DNA from: 66-474 sp035249175
Lineage (GTDB): Bacteria; Pseudomonadota; Gammaproteobacteria; Xanthomonadales; Rhodanobacteraceae
NCBI GenBank assembly: GCA_035249175.1
Contig: DATFGT010000019.1
Coordinates: 1-31,251, forward strand
DNA length: 31,251 nt
Reading direction: 5' to 3'
Each line of letters opens with the position of its first letter. Position 1 is the first letter of the stretch. Made by a program: the position numbers and the translations under genes. Shown here piece after piece: positions 1 through 7,385 of the stretch. The notes under the pieces were generated by a model, which searched no databases, was not told the origin of the DNA, and saw nothing but the letters and a program-made list of their open reading frames with translations.

Positions 1-960
1 ATCAGCATCGGCGGCATCGTCAGCTTCGTCGGCTTTGCGTTGATGCTGATCGGTCGGCTGGAACAATTCGCGACCTTCATCTCCAACCTGTTCTTCCAGT
101 CGAACTCGCTGCGCGACTTCTTCCAAGTGCTGGACACGCCCGCCGCCGTCACCGAATCGCCCGAGGCCGTCGCGCTGCCGCGCGTGCGTGGCGAGGTCGC
201 GTTCGAGAACGTGGATTTCTCCTACGAGACCGGCCGGCAGGCGCTGCGCGATTTGAGTTTCCGCATCCCGGCGGGCAGCAAGGTGGCCGTGGTCGGGCCC
301 ACCGGCGCCGGCAAGACCACCGCGCTTAGCCTTTTGTATCGCGCGGCCGATCCCTCGCGCGGCCGCATCACCGTGGATGGCGTGGACATCCGCAGCGCGA
401 GCCTGGAATCGCTACGCCGCAATGTCGCGGTGGTGTTCCAGGAACCCGGGCTGCTCAGCCGCAGCATCGAAGAGAACCTGCGCATCGGCAACCCGCAGGC
501 CTGCAGCGGCGACCTGGAAACCGCCGCGCGCGCGGCACAGGCGCACGCCTTCATCGCCGAAAAGCCGGAGGGCTACGCGACGGCCGTCAGCGAGCGCGGA
601 CGCTCGCTGTCGGGTGGCGAGCGCCAGCGCCTCGCGATTGCACGTGCGATGCTCAAGGACGCGCCGATCCTGGTGCTGGACGAAGCCACCAGCGCGCTCG
701 ACAACGCCACGGAGGCGCGCATCAAGCGCGCGATGGATGCACTGTGCCGCAACCGCACCACCTTCATCATCGCGCACCGGCTGTCCACCGTCCGCAACGC
801 CGACATCATCCTGGTGCTTGACCACGGCCGCATCGTCGAGCAGGGCCGCTACCAGGAACTGGTCCTGCGCAACGGTTTGTTCGCGCAACTGGCGCGGCAG
901 GACGAATTCGCGGACGACCGCCGCGGCCGGGAACCGGTGCCGCTGCACGTGGCCGCATGA
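1..960 (+). CDS. ndvA: ABC exporter, ChvA/NdvA-type (glucan exporter-like), 3' part
   Basis: The reading frame is open from the first base, so the gene starts outside the window. The visible part holds the end of the last transmembrane helices followed by a complete nucleotide-binding domain: Walker A GPTGAGKT, signature LSGGERQR, Walker B ILVLDEATSALD and the switch histidine in IIAHRLST. The linker (LIGRLEQFATFISNLFFQ, then LRDFFQVLDT) and the domain as a whole resemble ChvA/NdvA, the fused permease-ATPase that exports cyclic beta-1,2-glucan to the periplasm in Rhizobiales. The real substrate here is unknown; another polysaccharide or lipid-linked molecule is possible. Type I exporters of this kind act as homodimers in the inner membrane. 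The first ATG in view (position 40) is internal. The gene is followed by a repeat-bearing spacer and a convergent gene. Confidence 0.85.
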   Translation: MSIGGIVSFVGFALMLIGRLEQFATFISNLFFQSNSLRDFFQVLDTPAAVTESPEAVALPRVRGEVAFENVDFSYETGRQALRDLSFRIPAGSKVAVVGPTGAGKTTALSLLYRAADPSRGRITVDGVDIRSASLESLRRNVAVVFQEPGLLSRSIEENLRIGNPQACSGDLETAARAAQAHAFIAEKPEGYATAVSERGRSLSGGERQRLAIARAMLKDAPILVLDEATSALDNATEARIKRAMDALCRNRTTFIIAHRLSTVRNADIILVLDHGRIVEQGRYQELVLRNGLFAQLARQDEFADDRRGREPVPLHVAA

Positions 961-990
961 AACCAGGGAATCCCTGGTCAACCCCGTCAC

Positions 991-1163
991 TCGTCATCCC
1001 GGAATGACTCGCGCCATCCATGGCGCTCGCGCTATGCGCCGCCTTCGGCGTTCGCGTTTGCAATCCTGCAAACGCAGTCGCGAAGCGATATCCGGGACCC
1101 AGCGCCTTTGCGCATATGCAAGACATCCAAGATGCTGGATGCCGGCTTTCGCCGGCATGACGA
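991..1163. repeat. MITE-like interspersed element with terminal inverted repeat
   Basis: The 239-base spacer between two convergent genes holds an element bounded by TCGTCATCCCGG (991-1002) and CCGGCATGACGA (1152-1163), which are inverted copies with one mismatch. Inside are further short hairpins, such as GCCGGC-tttc-GCCGGC near the right end and TTTGCA-atcc-TGCAAA near 1058-1073. Elements with GTCAT(T/C)CC ends and 'gccggctttcgccggc'-like arms are common dispersed intergenic repeats in Proteobacteria. It could act as a bidirectional terminator for the two converging genes. Only one copy is in the window, so its repeated nature is inferred from general knowledge. Confidence 0.6.
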
Positions 1164-1199
1164 ATTACGGGGCCGTCCAGAGACTCCCTCCTGCCGGGC

Positions 1200-3194
1200 T
1201 CAGTCTGCGCCAGGCGGTGACGCCAGCGGCAAGTCGACGTAACTTTCATTGCCCGGCGTGCGGTAAATCTTCTGCGTGGCCTTCACGTAATCCGACGGTT
1301 TCGCAAAGAAGATATTCGGCACGAACGTCTGCGGATTGCGGTCGTAGAGCGGGAACCAGCTCGACTGGATCTGCACCATGATGCGGTGGCCCGGCAGAAA
1401 TACGTGGTTCGCGGTGGGCAGATACCACTGATACGGCAACGGCGTGTCGGCCTTGATCGGCTCGGCCTTGTCGAAACCCTGGCGATAGCGCCCGCGCAGG
1501 ATGTCGGCGGAAACCATCAACTGGTAACCGCCAAGTTCGGGTTGGCCCGCCACCTGGTCCGGATACACGTCGATCAGCTTCACGACCCAGTCGCTGTCGG
1601 TGCCGCTGGTCGACGCGACCAGGTGCACGCGCAGACGGCCGCTGATCTTCATGGGCCGGGTCAGCACCGGCGACTCGTAACTCAGCACGTCCGTGCGCCC
1701 CGACATCGCGCGCTGGTCGTCGACCAGCCATTCTGACCAGGTCTGTGGCGCGACATACCCGACCGGCTGGATCGGGCGGGCGCGAAACGGCACGGGTTTC
1801 GCCGGGTCGGACACGTATTCGTCGTAACCCTCGCCGCCGGCCTGCGGCGTGTCGAAGCCGAGCATGTGGTCGGCTTCCAGATACAGCGGCGTCATCTTGA
1901 TGCTGCATCCGCTGCGGCATCCCGACGGCCACGCGTCGAGGCGTTCCCAGCGATTGCTGCCGGTCACGTACGCCGTCACCGGCGCCACGTCGTCCTTCGG
2001 CGCCCCGTCCTTCAAGTAATGCGCGAGGAATGGACGCAGGATGTGCTCGCGGAAATACCGGCCGGTGTCGCTGCCGAACTTGATGGCGCCAAGTGAACTG
2101 GCATCTTCGATTTCCTGGCCGTGGTGCCACGGGCCCATCACGAGATACACCATGTCGTTGTTCTTGTCCTTCGGCTCGATCGCGCGATACACCGCCATCG
2201 CGCCATAGATGTCTTCCTGGTCCCACAGGCTGTCCACCAGCATCACCGGCACCCTGAGCGCCTGCCTGGCGAGAATCTTGTCCATCGCCTGCTCCTGCCA
2301 GAACGCATCGTAGGCCGGGTGAGCGACGAGCTTGCGCCAGAATCCGATCTGGTCCATGCCGTAGGCCCTGCCGAGCGCGCCGGCCGAAACGTAGTGCATG
2401 TACAAGTCATAGTCGTCGTAGTAATTCGACCACCACTTGACGTCGTTGCTGCGCGTGGCTTCCTGCTCGTAGATGTACGGGATGTTCTGCTGGCGGAACG
2501 CGCCATTGTGGAACCAGTCGTCGCCCATCCATCCGTCCACCATCGGATTCATCGGCACCGACACCTTGAGTGCCGGGTGCGGATTGACCAACGCCATCAG
2601 CGGTTCGAAGCCGTCATAGGAAATGCCGATGATGCCGACCTTGCCGTTGCTTTCCGGCACGTGCTTCACCAGCCAGTCGATGGTGTCGTAGCAGTCGGTG
2701 GAATCGTCCACCGGCGTGGGGTTCAGAGGGCCGTGCAGCGGCCGGTTCATCACGTAGTCGCCGCCCGAGCCGTACTTGCCTCGTATGTCCTGGATCACGC
2801 GGATGTACTTGTCTTCCACAATGACATCGGCGGCGCTGTCGTAGCCCTGCAGCGCCACTTCCAGGTTGCCGCTGAGCTGGCCGTACTGCATGTGGCTGGC
2901 CTGGACGTCCGCGCTGTACGGCGTGCGCGTCAGCAGCATGCCTGCATGCGTCGCGCCCTTTGGAATCAGGATGACCGTGTGCAGTTTCACCCCGTCGCGC
3001 ATCGGGATGTTCACGTCGCGCCGGATGTAGTCGTGACTCGTGGTCATCGGCTTGAAATGCGCCGGTGTCTCGCTCGGATAATCGGAGTATTGCGGCGGCG
3101 GCGCCGAAAGGGCCGACGCGGAAACGACCAGCAGCAGCGCAGCCAGTGTTGATGCAAGACCACGGAACGGACGCGCGACAGGCAACGTTTTCAT
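1200..3194 (-). CDS. Secreted CocE/NonD family alpha/beta hydrolase (X-Pro dipeptidyl-peptidase S15-like)
   Basis: 664 residues. The N-terminus has basic residues and a hydrophobic stretch (LASTLAALLLVVSASALSA) typical of a Sec signal peptide, so the enzyme should work in the periplasm or outside. The alpha/beta-hydrolase core carries the family nucleophile motif GISYDG with Ser192, an aspartate in SLWDQED (about Asp325) and a histidine in GPWHHG (about His358), giving a complete catalytic triad. The C-terminal third (from about residue 480, TDVLSYESPVLTRPMKISG onward) matches the jelly-roll domain of this family. Known members cleave cocaine-type esters, glutaryl-7-ACA or alpha-amino acid esters and amides; the substrate cannot be read from sequence. 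The start at 3194 has a purine-rich GGGGGTG just upstream. It is divergent from the osmoprotectant transporter genes. Confidence 0.88.
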   Translation of the reverse strand: MKTLPVARPFRGLASTLAALLLVVSASALSAPPPQYSDYPSETPAHFKPMTTSHDYIRRDVNIPMRDGVKLHTVILIPKGATHAGMLLTRTPYSADVQASHMQYGQLSGNLEVALQGYDSAADVIVEDKYIRVIQDIRGKYGSGGDYVMNRPLHGPLNPTPVDDSTDCYDTIDWLVKHVPESNGKVGIIGISYDGFEPLMALVNPHPALKVSVPMNPMVDGWMGDDWFHNGAFRQQNIPYIYEQEATRSNDVKWWSNYYDDYDLYMHYVSAGALGRAYGMDQIGFWRKLVAHPAYDAFWQEQAMDKILARQALRVPVMLVDSLWDQEDIYGAMAVYRAIEPKDKNNDMVYLVMGPWHHGQEIEDASSLGAIKFGSDTGRYFREHILRPFLAHYLKDGAPKDDVAPVTAYVTGSNRWERLDAWPSGCRSGCSIKMTPLYLEADHMLGFDTPQAGGEGYDEYVSDPAKPVPFRARPIQPVGYVAPQTWSEWLVDDQRAMSGRTDVLSYESPVLTRPMKISGRLRVHLVASTSGTDSDWVVKLIDVYPDQVAGQPELGGYQLMVSADILRGRYRQGFDKAEPIKADTPLPYQWYLPTANHVFLPGHRIMVQIQSSWFPLYDRNPQTFVPNIFFAKPSDYVKATQKIYRTPGNESYVDLPLASPPGAD

Positions 3195-3281
3195 GGCACC
3201 CCCAGGCGCTCGACGAGTTCCGCCATCCTAAACCCGTGGAGAAATCGTTGGCAAAGGCATCTTCCGATCCGCAACACATGG

Positions 3282-3302
3282 GGCGGCGCGACCGTCGCCG
3301 CC
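3282..3302 (+). promoter_or_regulatory. Stem-loop in the leader of the osmoprotectant transporter genes
   Basis: GGCGGCG (3282-3288) and CGCCGCC (3296-3302) form a perfect 7-bp stem around a 7-base loop, about 65 bases ahead of the ATPase start codon, in the spacer shared with the divergent hydrolase gene. It may be a leader structure or operator; there is no direct evidence of function. Confidence 0.3.
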
Positions 3303-3368
3303 TGTCCACCGAAGGCAACATGCTGTATTACTACGCCGTGGTCGGACGCAAACGGCGCAATATCCACG

Positions 3369-4148
3369 ATGCCTGCCTCGCTGGAATCCAGCACCAAGCT
3401 CCCTGATTCGGCATTCGCACTGGTTCGCGCGACCCGTGCGTTCGGAACAACGCGCGCCGTCGATGATGTCAGCCTCGACTTCGCGCGCGGCCATACCAGC
3501 ACCCTGATCGGCACCAGCGGTTCCGGAAAGTCCACGCTGTTGCGGATGCTGATCGGGCTGGAATGGCCGACGGCCGGCGAGGTGCGGTGCGATGGCGAGC
3601 CGCTGCGGCGCGAGGACGTGCTGGAGGTGCGTCGCCGGGTTGGTTACGTGATCCAGGATGGCGGCCTGTTTCCACACCTGAGCGTGCTCGGCAACCTCAT
3701 GCTGTTGCCGCGTCACCTTGGCTGGAAGCCATCGCGCATACGCGAACGCGCGGGCGAGCTTGCCGCCCTCGCCCACATCCGCGAAGAGTTGTTCGGACGT
3801 TTCCCCACGGAATTGTCCGGCGGCCAGCGCCAGCGCGTCGCCTTGATGCGCGCACTGATGCTGGACCCGCCCACCCTGCTGCTGGACGAACCGCTGGGCG
3901 CGCTCGACCCGCTGGTACGCCACGGTCTGCAGGATGAATTGCGCGAGATATTTCGGAGCCTCGGCAAGACGGTGATCATGGTGACCCACGACCTCGCCGA
4001 AGCCGCGTTCTTCAGCGATCGGCTGATCCTGATGCGGCGCGGCCGTGTGCTGCAGGACGGCAGCCTCGAGGATTTCCGGCGCCATCCCGCCGATCCGTTC
4101 GTGCGCGAATTCCTGGCCGCGCAGCGCACCCTGCCCGGGGCAGCATGA
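3369..4148 (+). CDS. Osmoprotectant-type ABC transporter, ATP-binding subunit
   Basis: 259 residues forming a single nucleotide-binding domain: Walker A GTSGSGKST (48-56), Q-loop in VIQDGGLFPHL, signature LSGGQRQRV (149-157), Walker B LLLDEPLGALD (170-180) and switch His207 in MVTHD. It resembles the ATPases of glycine betaine/choline/carnitine importers (OpuCA, ProV, OsmV), but it ends soon after the core and lacks the C-terminal CBS pair that senses ionic strength in OpuCA/OpuA. If it is an osmolyte importer, control must lie elsewhere. The partner is the next gene, whose ATG overlaps this gene's stop (ATGA, 4 bases), which indicates translational coupling. No good Shine-Dalgarno precedes 3369; the start was chosen because the conserved domain begins about 17 residues later. 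Confidence 0.85.
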   Translation: MPASLESSTKLPDSAFALVRATRAFGTTRAVDDVSLDFARGHTSTLIGTSGSGKSTLLRMLIGLEWPTAGEVRCDGEPLRREDVLEVRRRVGYVIQDGGLFPHLSVLGNLMLLPRHLGWKPSRIRERAGELAALAHIREELFGRFPTELSGGQRQRVALMRALMLDPPTLLLDEPLGALDPLVRHGLQDELREIFRSLGKTVIMVTHDLAEAAFFSDRLILMRRGRVLQDGSLEDFRRHPADPFVREFLAAQRTLPGAA

Positions 4149-5641
4149 GTCGCTGCCTTGCAATGCTGGCGTTCGCCGCGCTGGCCGTGCTGGTGCCGCT
4201 GCGTGCCGCACATTCCACGGAAACCGTCGTCATCGGTTCGAAGAACTTCACCGAATCGGTGGTGCTGGGCGAAGTCGCCCGGCTCGCCGCGAAGGAGCAT
4301 GGCGTCGAAGTCGAGCACCGGCGCGGCCTCGGCGGCACGCGCATCCTGTGGCGCGCACTGCTGGGCGGCGACATCGACGCGTATCCGGAATACACCGGCA
4401 CCCTCGTCCACGAACTTTTGCACGATGTGCCGCCCGACGCGGGCATTCCACTGCTGCGCGAACGACTGAAGCAACTCGGCATCGGCATCACCGCATCGCT
4501 GGGCTTCAACGACACCTACGCAATCGGAATGCGGGAAGATGAAGCGCGCAGGCTGCACATCCGCGGTATTTCCGATCTTGCCGGGCACCCGGACCTGCAA
4601 CTCGCGTTCTCCAATGAATTCATGAACCGAGCCGACGGCTGGCCCGGCCTGAAGGCCGCTTACCACCTGCCGATGGGCGCGCGCGGCATGGATCACGACC
4701 TGGCCTATCGCGCGCTCGCATCCGGCGCGGTCGACGCGATCGACCTGTACAGCACCGATGCGGAAATCGCGTACTACCACTTGCGTGTTCTGAAGGACGA
4801 CCTGCATTACTTCCCCCGCTACGAAGCGGTTTACCTGTACCGACTCGACCTCGAGCAGCGTGCGCCGAATTTCGCCGCCGTCCTGAATCGTCTCGAAGGC
4901 AGCATCGACGCGCAACGGATGCGGGCGATGAACAAGGCGGTGAAGATCGACGGCAAGAGCGAGACGAGCGTTGCCGCCAATTTTCTGGGCGTCGAGGCCG
5001 AGCCCGGAAGCGACGGCGGATTCTGGCCCCGAATGGCGCGCTACACCGCGCAGCACCTCGCGCTGGTCGGCATTTCGCTGACCCTTGCCATCGTGCTGGC
5101 AGTGCCGCTCGGTGTCCTGGCTGCACGCCGTCGCAGGCTGGGACAAATAGTGATCGGCTTGACCGGTATCCTGCAAACCGTGCCATCGCTGGCGCTGTTC
5201 GTGTTCATGATCCCGCTGTTCGGGATCGGCGCCAAGCCCGCGATCGCGGCGCTGTTCCTGTACAGCCTGCTGCCGATCGTGCGCAACACGCACGCCGGAT
5301 TGACCGGCATCCAGCCCTCATTGCTGGAATCGGCGGCGGCACTCGGGTTGCCGCCACGCGTGCGGTTGTGGCGCGTGGAATTGCCGCTGGCGCTGCGCTC
5401 GATCCTGGCGGGCGTCAAGATCGCGGCGGTGATCAACGTCGGCACCGCGACCCTGGGCGCGTTGATCGGCGCCGGCGGTTACGGCCAGCCCATCCTCACC
5501 GGCATCCGTCTGGACAGCATTCCGCTGATCATGGAAGGCGCCGTCCCCGCCGCGTTGTTGGCGTTGGTGATGCAGGGCGTGTTCGAGTTGATCGAGCGCG
5601 CGCTGACGCCACGCGGCTTGCGGCTGCGCGCGATGTCGTGA
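4145..5641 (+). CDS. Osmoprotectant-type ABC transporter: substrate-binding domain fused to permease
   Basis: 498 residues. A signal peptide (MSRCLAMLAFAALAVLVPLRAAHS) is followed by an OpuAC-type substrate-binding domain (about 26-285) with family landmarks: VVIGSKNFTES, a GGTRILWRALLGGDIDAYPEYTG-like region, and LYSTDAEI. A binding-protein-dependent permease domain with about five or six helices (about 300-495) follows, carrying the EAA-type loop ESAAALGLPPRVRLWRVELP that docks on the ATPase. Substrates of the family include glycine betaine, choline, carnitine and, for EgtU, ergothioneine; the ligand here is open. The binding domain is N-terminal, so it should be tethered on the periplasmic side ahead of the first permease helix. 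In better-known Gram-positive fusions (OpuAB-C, EgtU) it is C-terminal. It overlaps the ATPase gene by four bases and converges on chaC with a 12-base gap. Confidence 0.86.
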   Translation: MSRCLAMLAFAALAVLVPLRAAHSTETVVIGSKNFTESVVLGEVARLAAKEHGVEVEHRRGLGGTRILWRALLGGDIDAYPEYTGTLVHELLHDVPPDAGIPLLRERLKQLGIGITASLGFNDTYAIGMREDEARRLHIRGISDLAGHPDLQLAFSNEFMNRADGWPGLKAAYHLPMGARGMDHDLAYRALASGAVDAIDLYSTDAEIAYYHLRVLKDDLHYFPRYEAVYLYRLDLEQRAPNFAAVLNRLEGSIDAQRMRAMNKAVKIDGKSETSVAANFLGVEAEPGSDGGFWPRMARYTAQHLALVGISLTLAIVLAVPLGVLAARRRRLGQIVIGLTGILQTVPSLALFVFMIPLFGIGAKPAIAALFLYSLLPIVRNTHAGLTGIQPSLLESAAALGLPPRVRLWRVELPLALRSILAGVKIAAVINVGTATLGALIGAGGYGQPILTGIRLDSIPLIMEGAVPAALLALVMQGVFELIERALTPRGLRLRAMS

Positions 5642-5653
5642 GCGCGGCTTGTT

Positions 5654-6256
5654 TCAGGCGACCGATTGCATCGCTCGCAATTCCGCTTCCACGGCAAACA
5701 CATGCGGATCGTCGGCGCCGAGTTCGCGCAGCGCCTGCGCCAACTTCAACACGTAATCGCGGTTGCTGCCGCTCGGCCCAGCAGCGCGGGCGACGTGATG
5801 CGCAATGTCGACGTCATCCGCCGGCCCCAGCCACGCCGCATTCCCGGCGTTGGCGATGTACACGATGCCTTCCGCGGATTGGCCATCGGCAAAGTTGAGC
5901 GTCATGGTGAAGCGCAGGTAGCCATTCTTCTCGCGATGGTCGAGATGCTCGAACGTCACAGGCGTCACCCGATAGGCCATGCCCGTGCACACGGCATCGT
6001 GTTCCGGCACCAGTGTCGCGACGCGCCCGGGATGCTCGAATGTTCCGCGATGATCGTGCGAACCTTGCCACAGCCGCCGCGACCAGCCGCGAATCGTCGC
6101 GGGCCGCCGTTCAACGTACGGGAAATCGACCTTGTAGATCAGCGAGCCGTAGCCGAACAACCACACGCTTTCCACGCCATTGAAATCGTGACGGAGCCGG
6201 TTGATCGCGGTGGTGTCATGGGTGGCCGGCGGTGAATCGATGGTTGCGCTTTTCAT
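5654..6256 (-). CDS. chaC: ChaC-family glutathione-specific gamma-glutamylcyclotransferase
   Basis: 200 residues from the chosen start. The N-terminal VWLFGYGSLIYK (31-42) is the substrate-binding YGSL loop of gamma-glutamylcyclotransferases, and Glu109 in LDHREKNGY fits the catalytic glutamate of ChaC proteins. The family splits cytosolic glutathione into 5-oxoproline and Cys-Gly. An upstream in-frame ATG at 6364 would add 36 residues of non-conserved, arginine-rich sequence and overlap the start of the divergent gene at 6363, so the start at 6256 is preferred. No clear Shine-Dalgarno is visible there. It converges with the transporter operon on one side and shares a promoter region with the epimerase-like gene on the other. 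Confidence 0.85.
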   Translation of the reverse strand: MKSATIDSPPATHDTTAINRLRHDFNGVESVWLFGYGSLIYKVDFPYVERRPATIRGWSRRLWQGSHDHRGTFEHPGRVATLVPEHDAVCTGMAYRVTPVTFEHLDHREKNGYLRFTMTLNFADGQSAEGIVYIANAGNAAWLGPADDVDIAHHVARAAGPSGSNRDYVLKLAQALRELGADDPHVFAVEAELRAMQSVA

Positions 6257-6310
6257 CTGCAGCGGAAGGCGGCGTGTGGCATCAGCTTGAATGGTATCGC
6301 CGCATCGCGC

Positions 6311-6339
6311 CTGACTTGCGCGCCGGAATTGCGTACCAT
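6311..6339 (+). promoter_or_regulatory. Candidate sigma70-type promoter for the epimerase-like gene
   Basis: CTGACT (6311-6316) and TACCAT (6334-6339) are separated by 17 bases, each matching four of six consensus positions. An AGGAA Shine-Dalgarno (6353-6357) sits five bases before the ATG at 6363. The predicted leader is only about 15-20 bases long. This is pattern matching only. Confidence 0.4.
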
Positions 6340-6362
6340 GTCGGATTCCATCAGGAAACGTC

Positions 6363-7358
6363 ATGGCCCGGTACGCCGCGGAACGTGCAAGGCTCGGTGA
6401 TCAACCCATCGTGGTGCTGGCCGGCGCCACCGGCCATTGCGCCCGGATTGCCTGTCACGGTGCCGCGCTCTTGAGCCTGGAGGTTCCGCGCCGGAACAAG
6501 GTGTTCGACATCGCGTGGGGTTATCACGACGCCGCGGAAATCAAGGCGCGTTCGGGGTCGCACTTTGCGATCCTCGCGCCGTTTGGCGGGCGCATGGGCA
6601 ATGCGCGCTATCGTTTCGATGGGCATGACTACGATCTGCAACCCGGCGTCGAAGGCCCCGCGCGGGAATTTCGCCACGGCTTCGTGCGCGATGCGGATTT
6701 CGAGATCGCGGCGCTGGATGCTGATGAAACGTCCGCCCGGTGCACGCTCACGACCTCCGCAATCCGTCCACGCCCCGGCTATCCGTTCTCGATCGACCTT
6801 GCGCTGACTTTTATCCTGGATGTCACTGGCCTTGCGCTGGAGGCGCGGATGCGCAACGTGGGCCAAAAGGTCGCGCCGTGCTTTTTTGGCTGGCACGCGT
6901 ATTTCCGCGCGGGCGACGGCATTGCCGACGACTGGTTGCTGGAAATTCCCGCGCGCACCACCCTCCGAACCGATGGGAAGCTGATCCCGCTGTGCGGCGA
7001 CGCGGCGTACCTTTCGCTGGACGACGCGCCCGCGCTGGACTTCCGCACGCCACGCTGCATCGGCAACCGGGTGCTCGACAACGGCTACACCCATCTTGCA
7101 CCGGACGACGATGGTCGCGTCCGCACGCGGCTTTCCGATCCCGTGACCGGCTCCGCCGTCACCGTGTGGCAGGAGCGCGGCGTGATGCACGCGTTCACCG
7201 GCGACACGCTGGCTGCGGGTGCGCGCAGCGCCGTCGCGCTGGAACCGATGGAGTGCATGGCCGACGCGTTCAATCGCCCGGAATGCGCCGATGCGATCCG
7301 GCTGCAGCCCGGCCGGGAACGCGTATACCGCTGCGGCGTGGAATTCGCGGTCGGCTGA
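6363..7358 (+). CDS. Aldose 1-epimerase (galactose mutarotase-like) family protein
   Basis: 331 residues with the aldose-epimerase beta-sandwich landmarks in order: LAPFGGRMGNARYRFDG (about 71-87, the substrate-rim arginine motif), EFRHGFVRD with His105, GWHAYF with His178, and ALEPMECM with Glu294. In the family the two histidines and the glutamate catalyse alpha/beta anomer exchange of hexoses, so the catalytic set is complete. There is no signal peptide, so it is probably cytosolic. No sugar-catabolic genes are adjacent, so a housekeeping mutarotase or hexose-6-phosphate epimerase role cannot be separated. AGGAA lies five bases upstream of the start. It ends 27 bases before the end of the convergent GGDEF-EAL gene. 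Confidence 0.85.
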   Translation: MARYAAERARLGDQPIVVLAGATGHCARIACHGAALLSLEVPRRNKVFDIAWGYHDAAEIKARSGSHFAILAPFGGRMGNARYRFDGHDYDLQPGVEGPAREFRHGFVRDADFEIAALDADETSARCTLTTSAIRPRPGYPFSIDLALTFILDVTGLALEARMRNVGQKVAPCFFGWHAYFRAGDGIADDWLLEIPARTTLRTDGKLIPLCGDAAYLSLDDAPALDFRTPRCIGNRVLDNGYTHLAPDDDGRVRTRLSDPVTGSAVTVWQERGVMHAFTGDTLAAGARSAVALEPMECMADAFNRPECADAIRLQPGRERVYRCGVEFAVG

Positions 7359-7385
7359 GCAGACCGAACTGACGGTTCGAGCCCC

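Noticed and set aside
2121..3152. 343-codon plus-strand ORF opposite the CocE/NonD hydrolase
   Set aside because: Antisense shadow typical of GC-rich genes; the composition is His/Val/Arg-rich, there is no domain, and the opposite strand has a complete catalytic triad and signal peptide.
3713..5293. 526-codon minus-strand ORF spanning the ABC transporter genes
   Set aside because: It crosses two well-supported overlapping genes and has shadow composition (Arg/His/Gln-rich).
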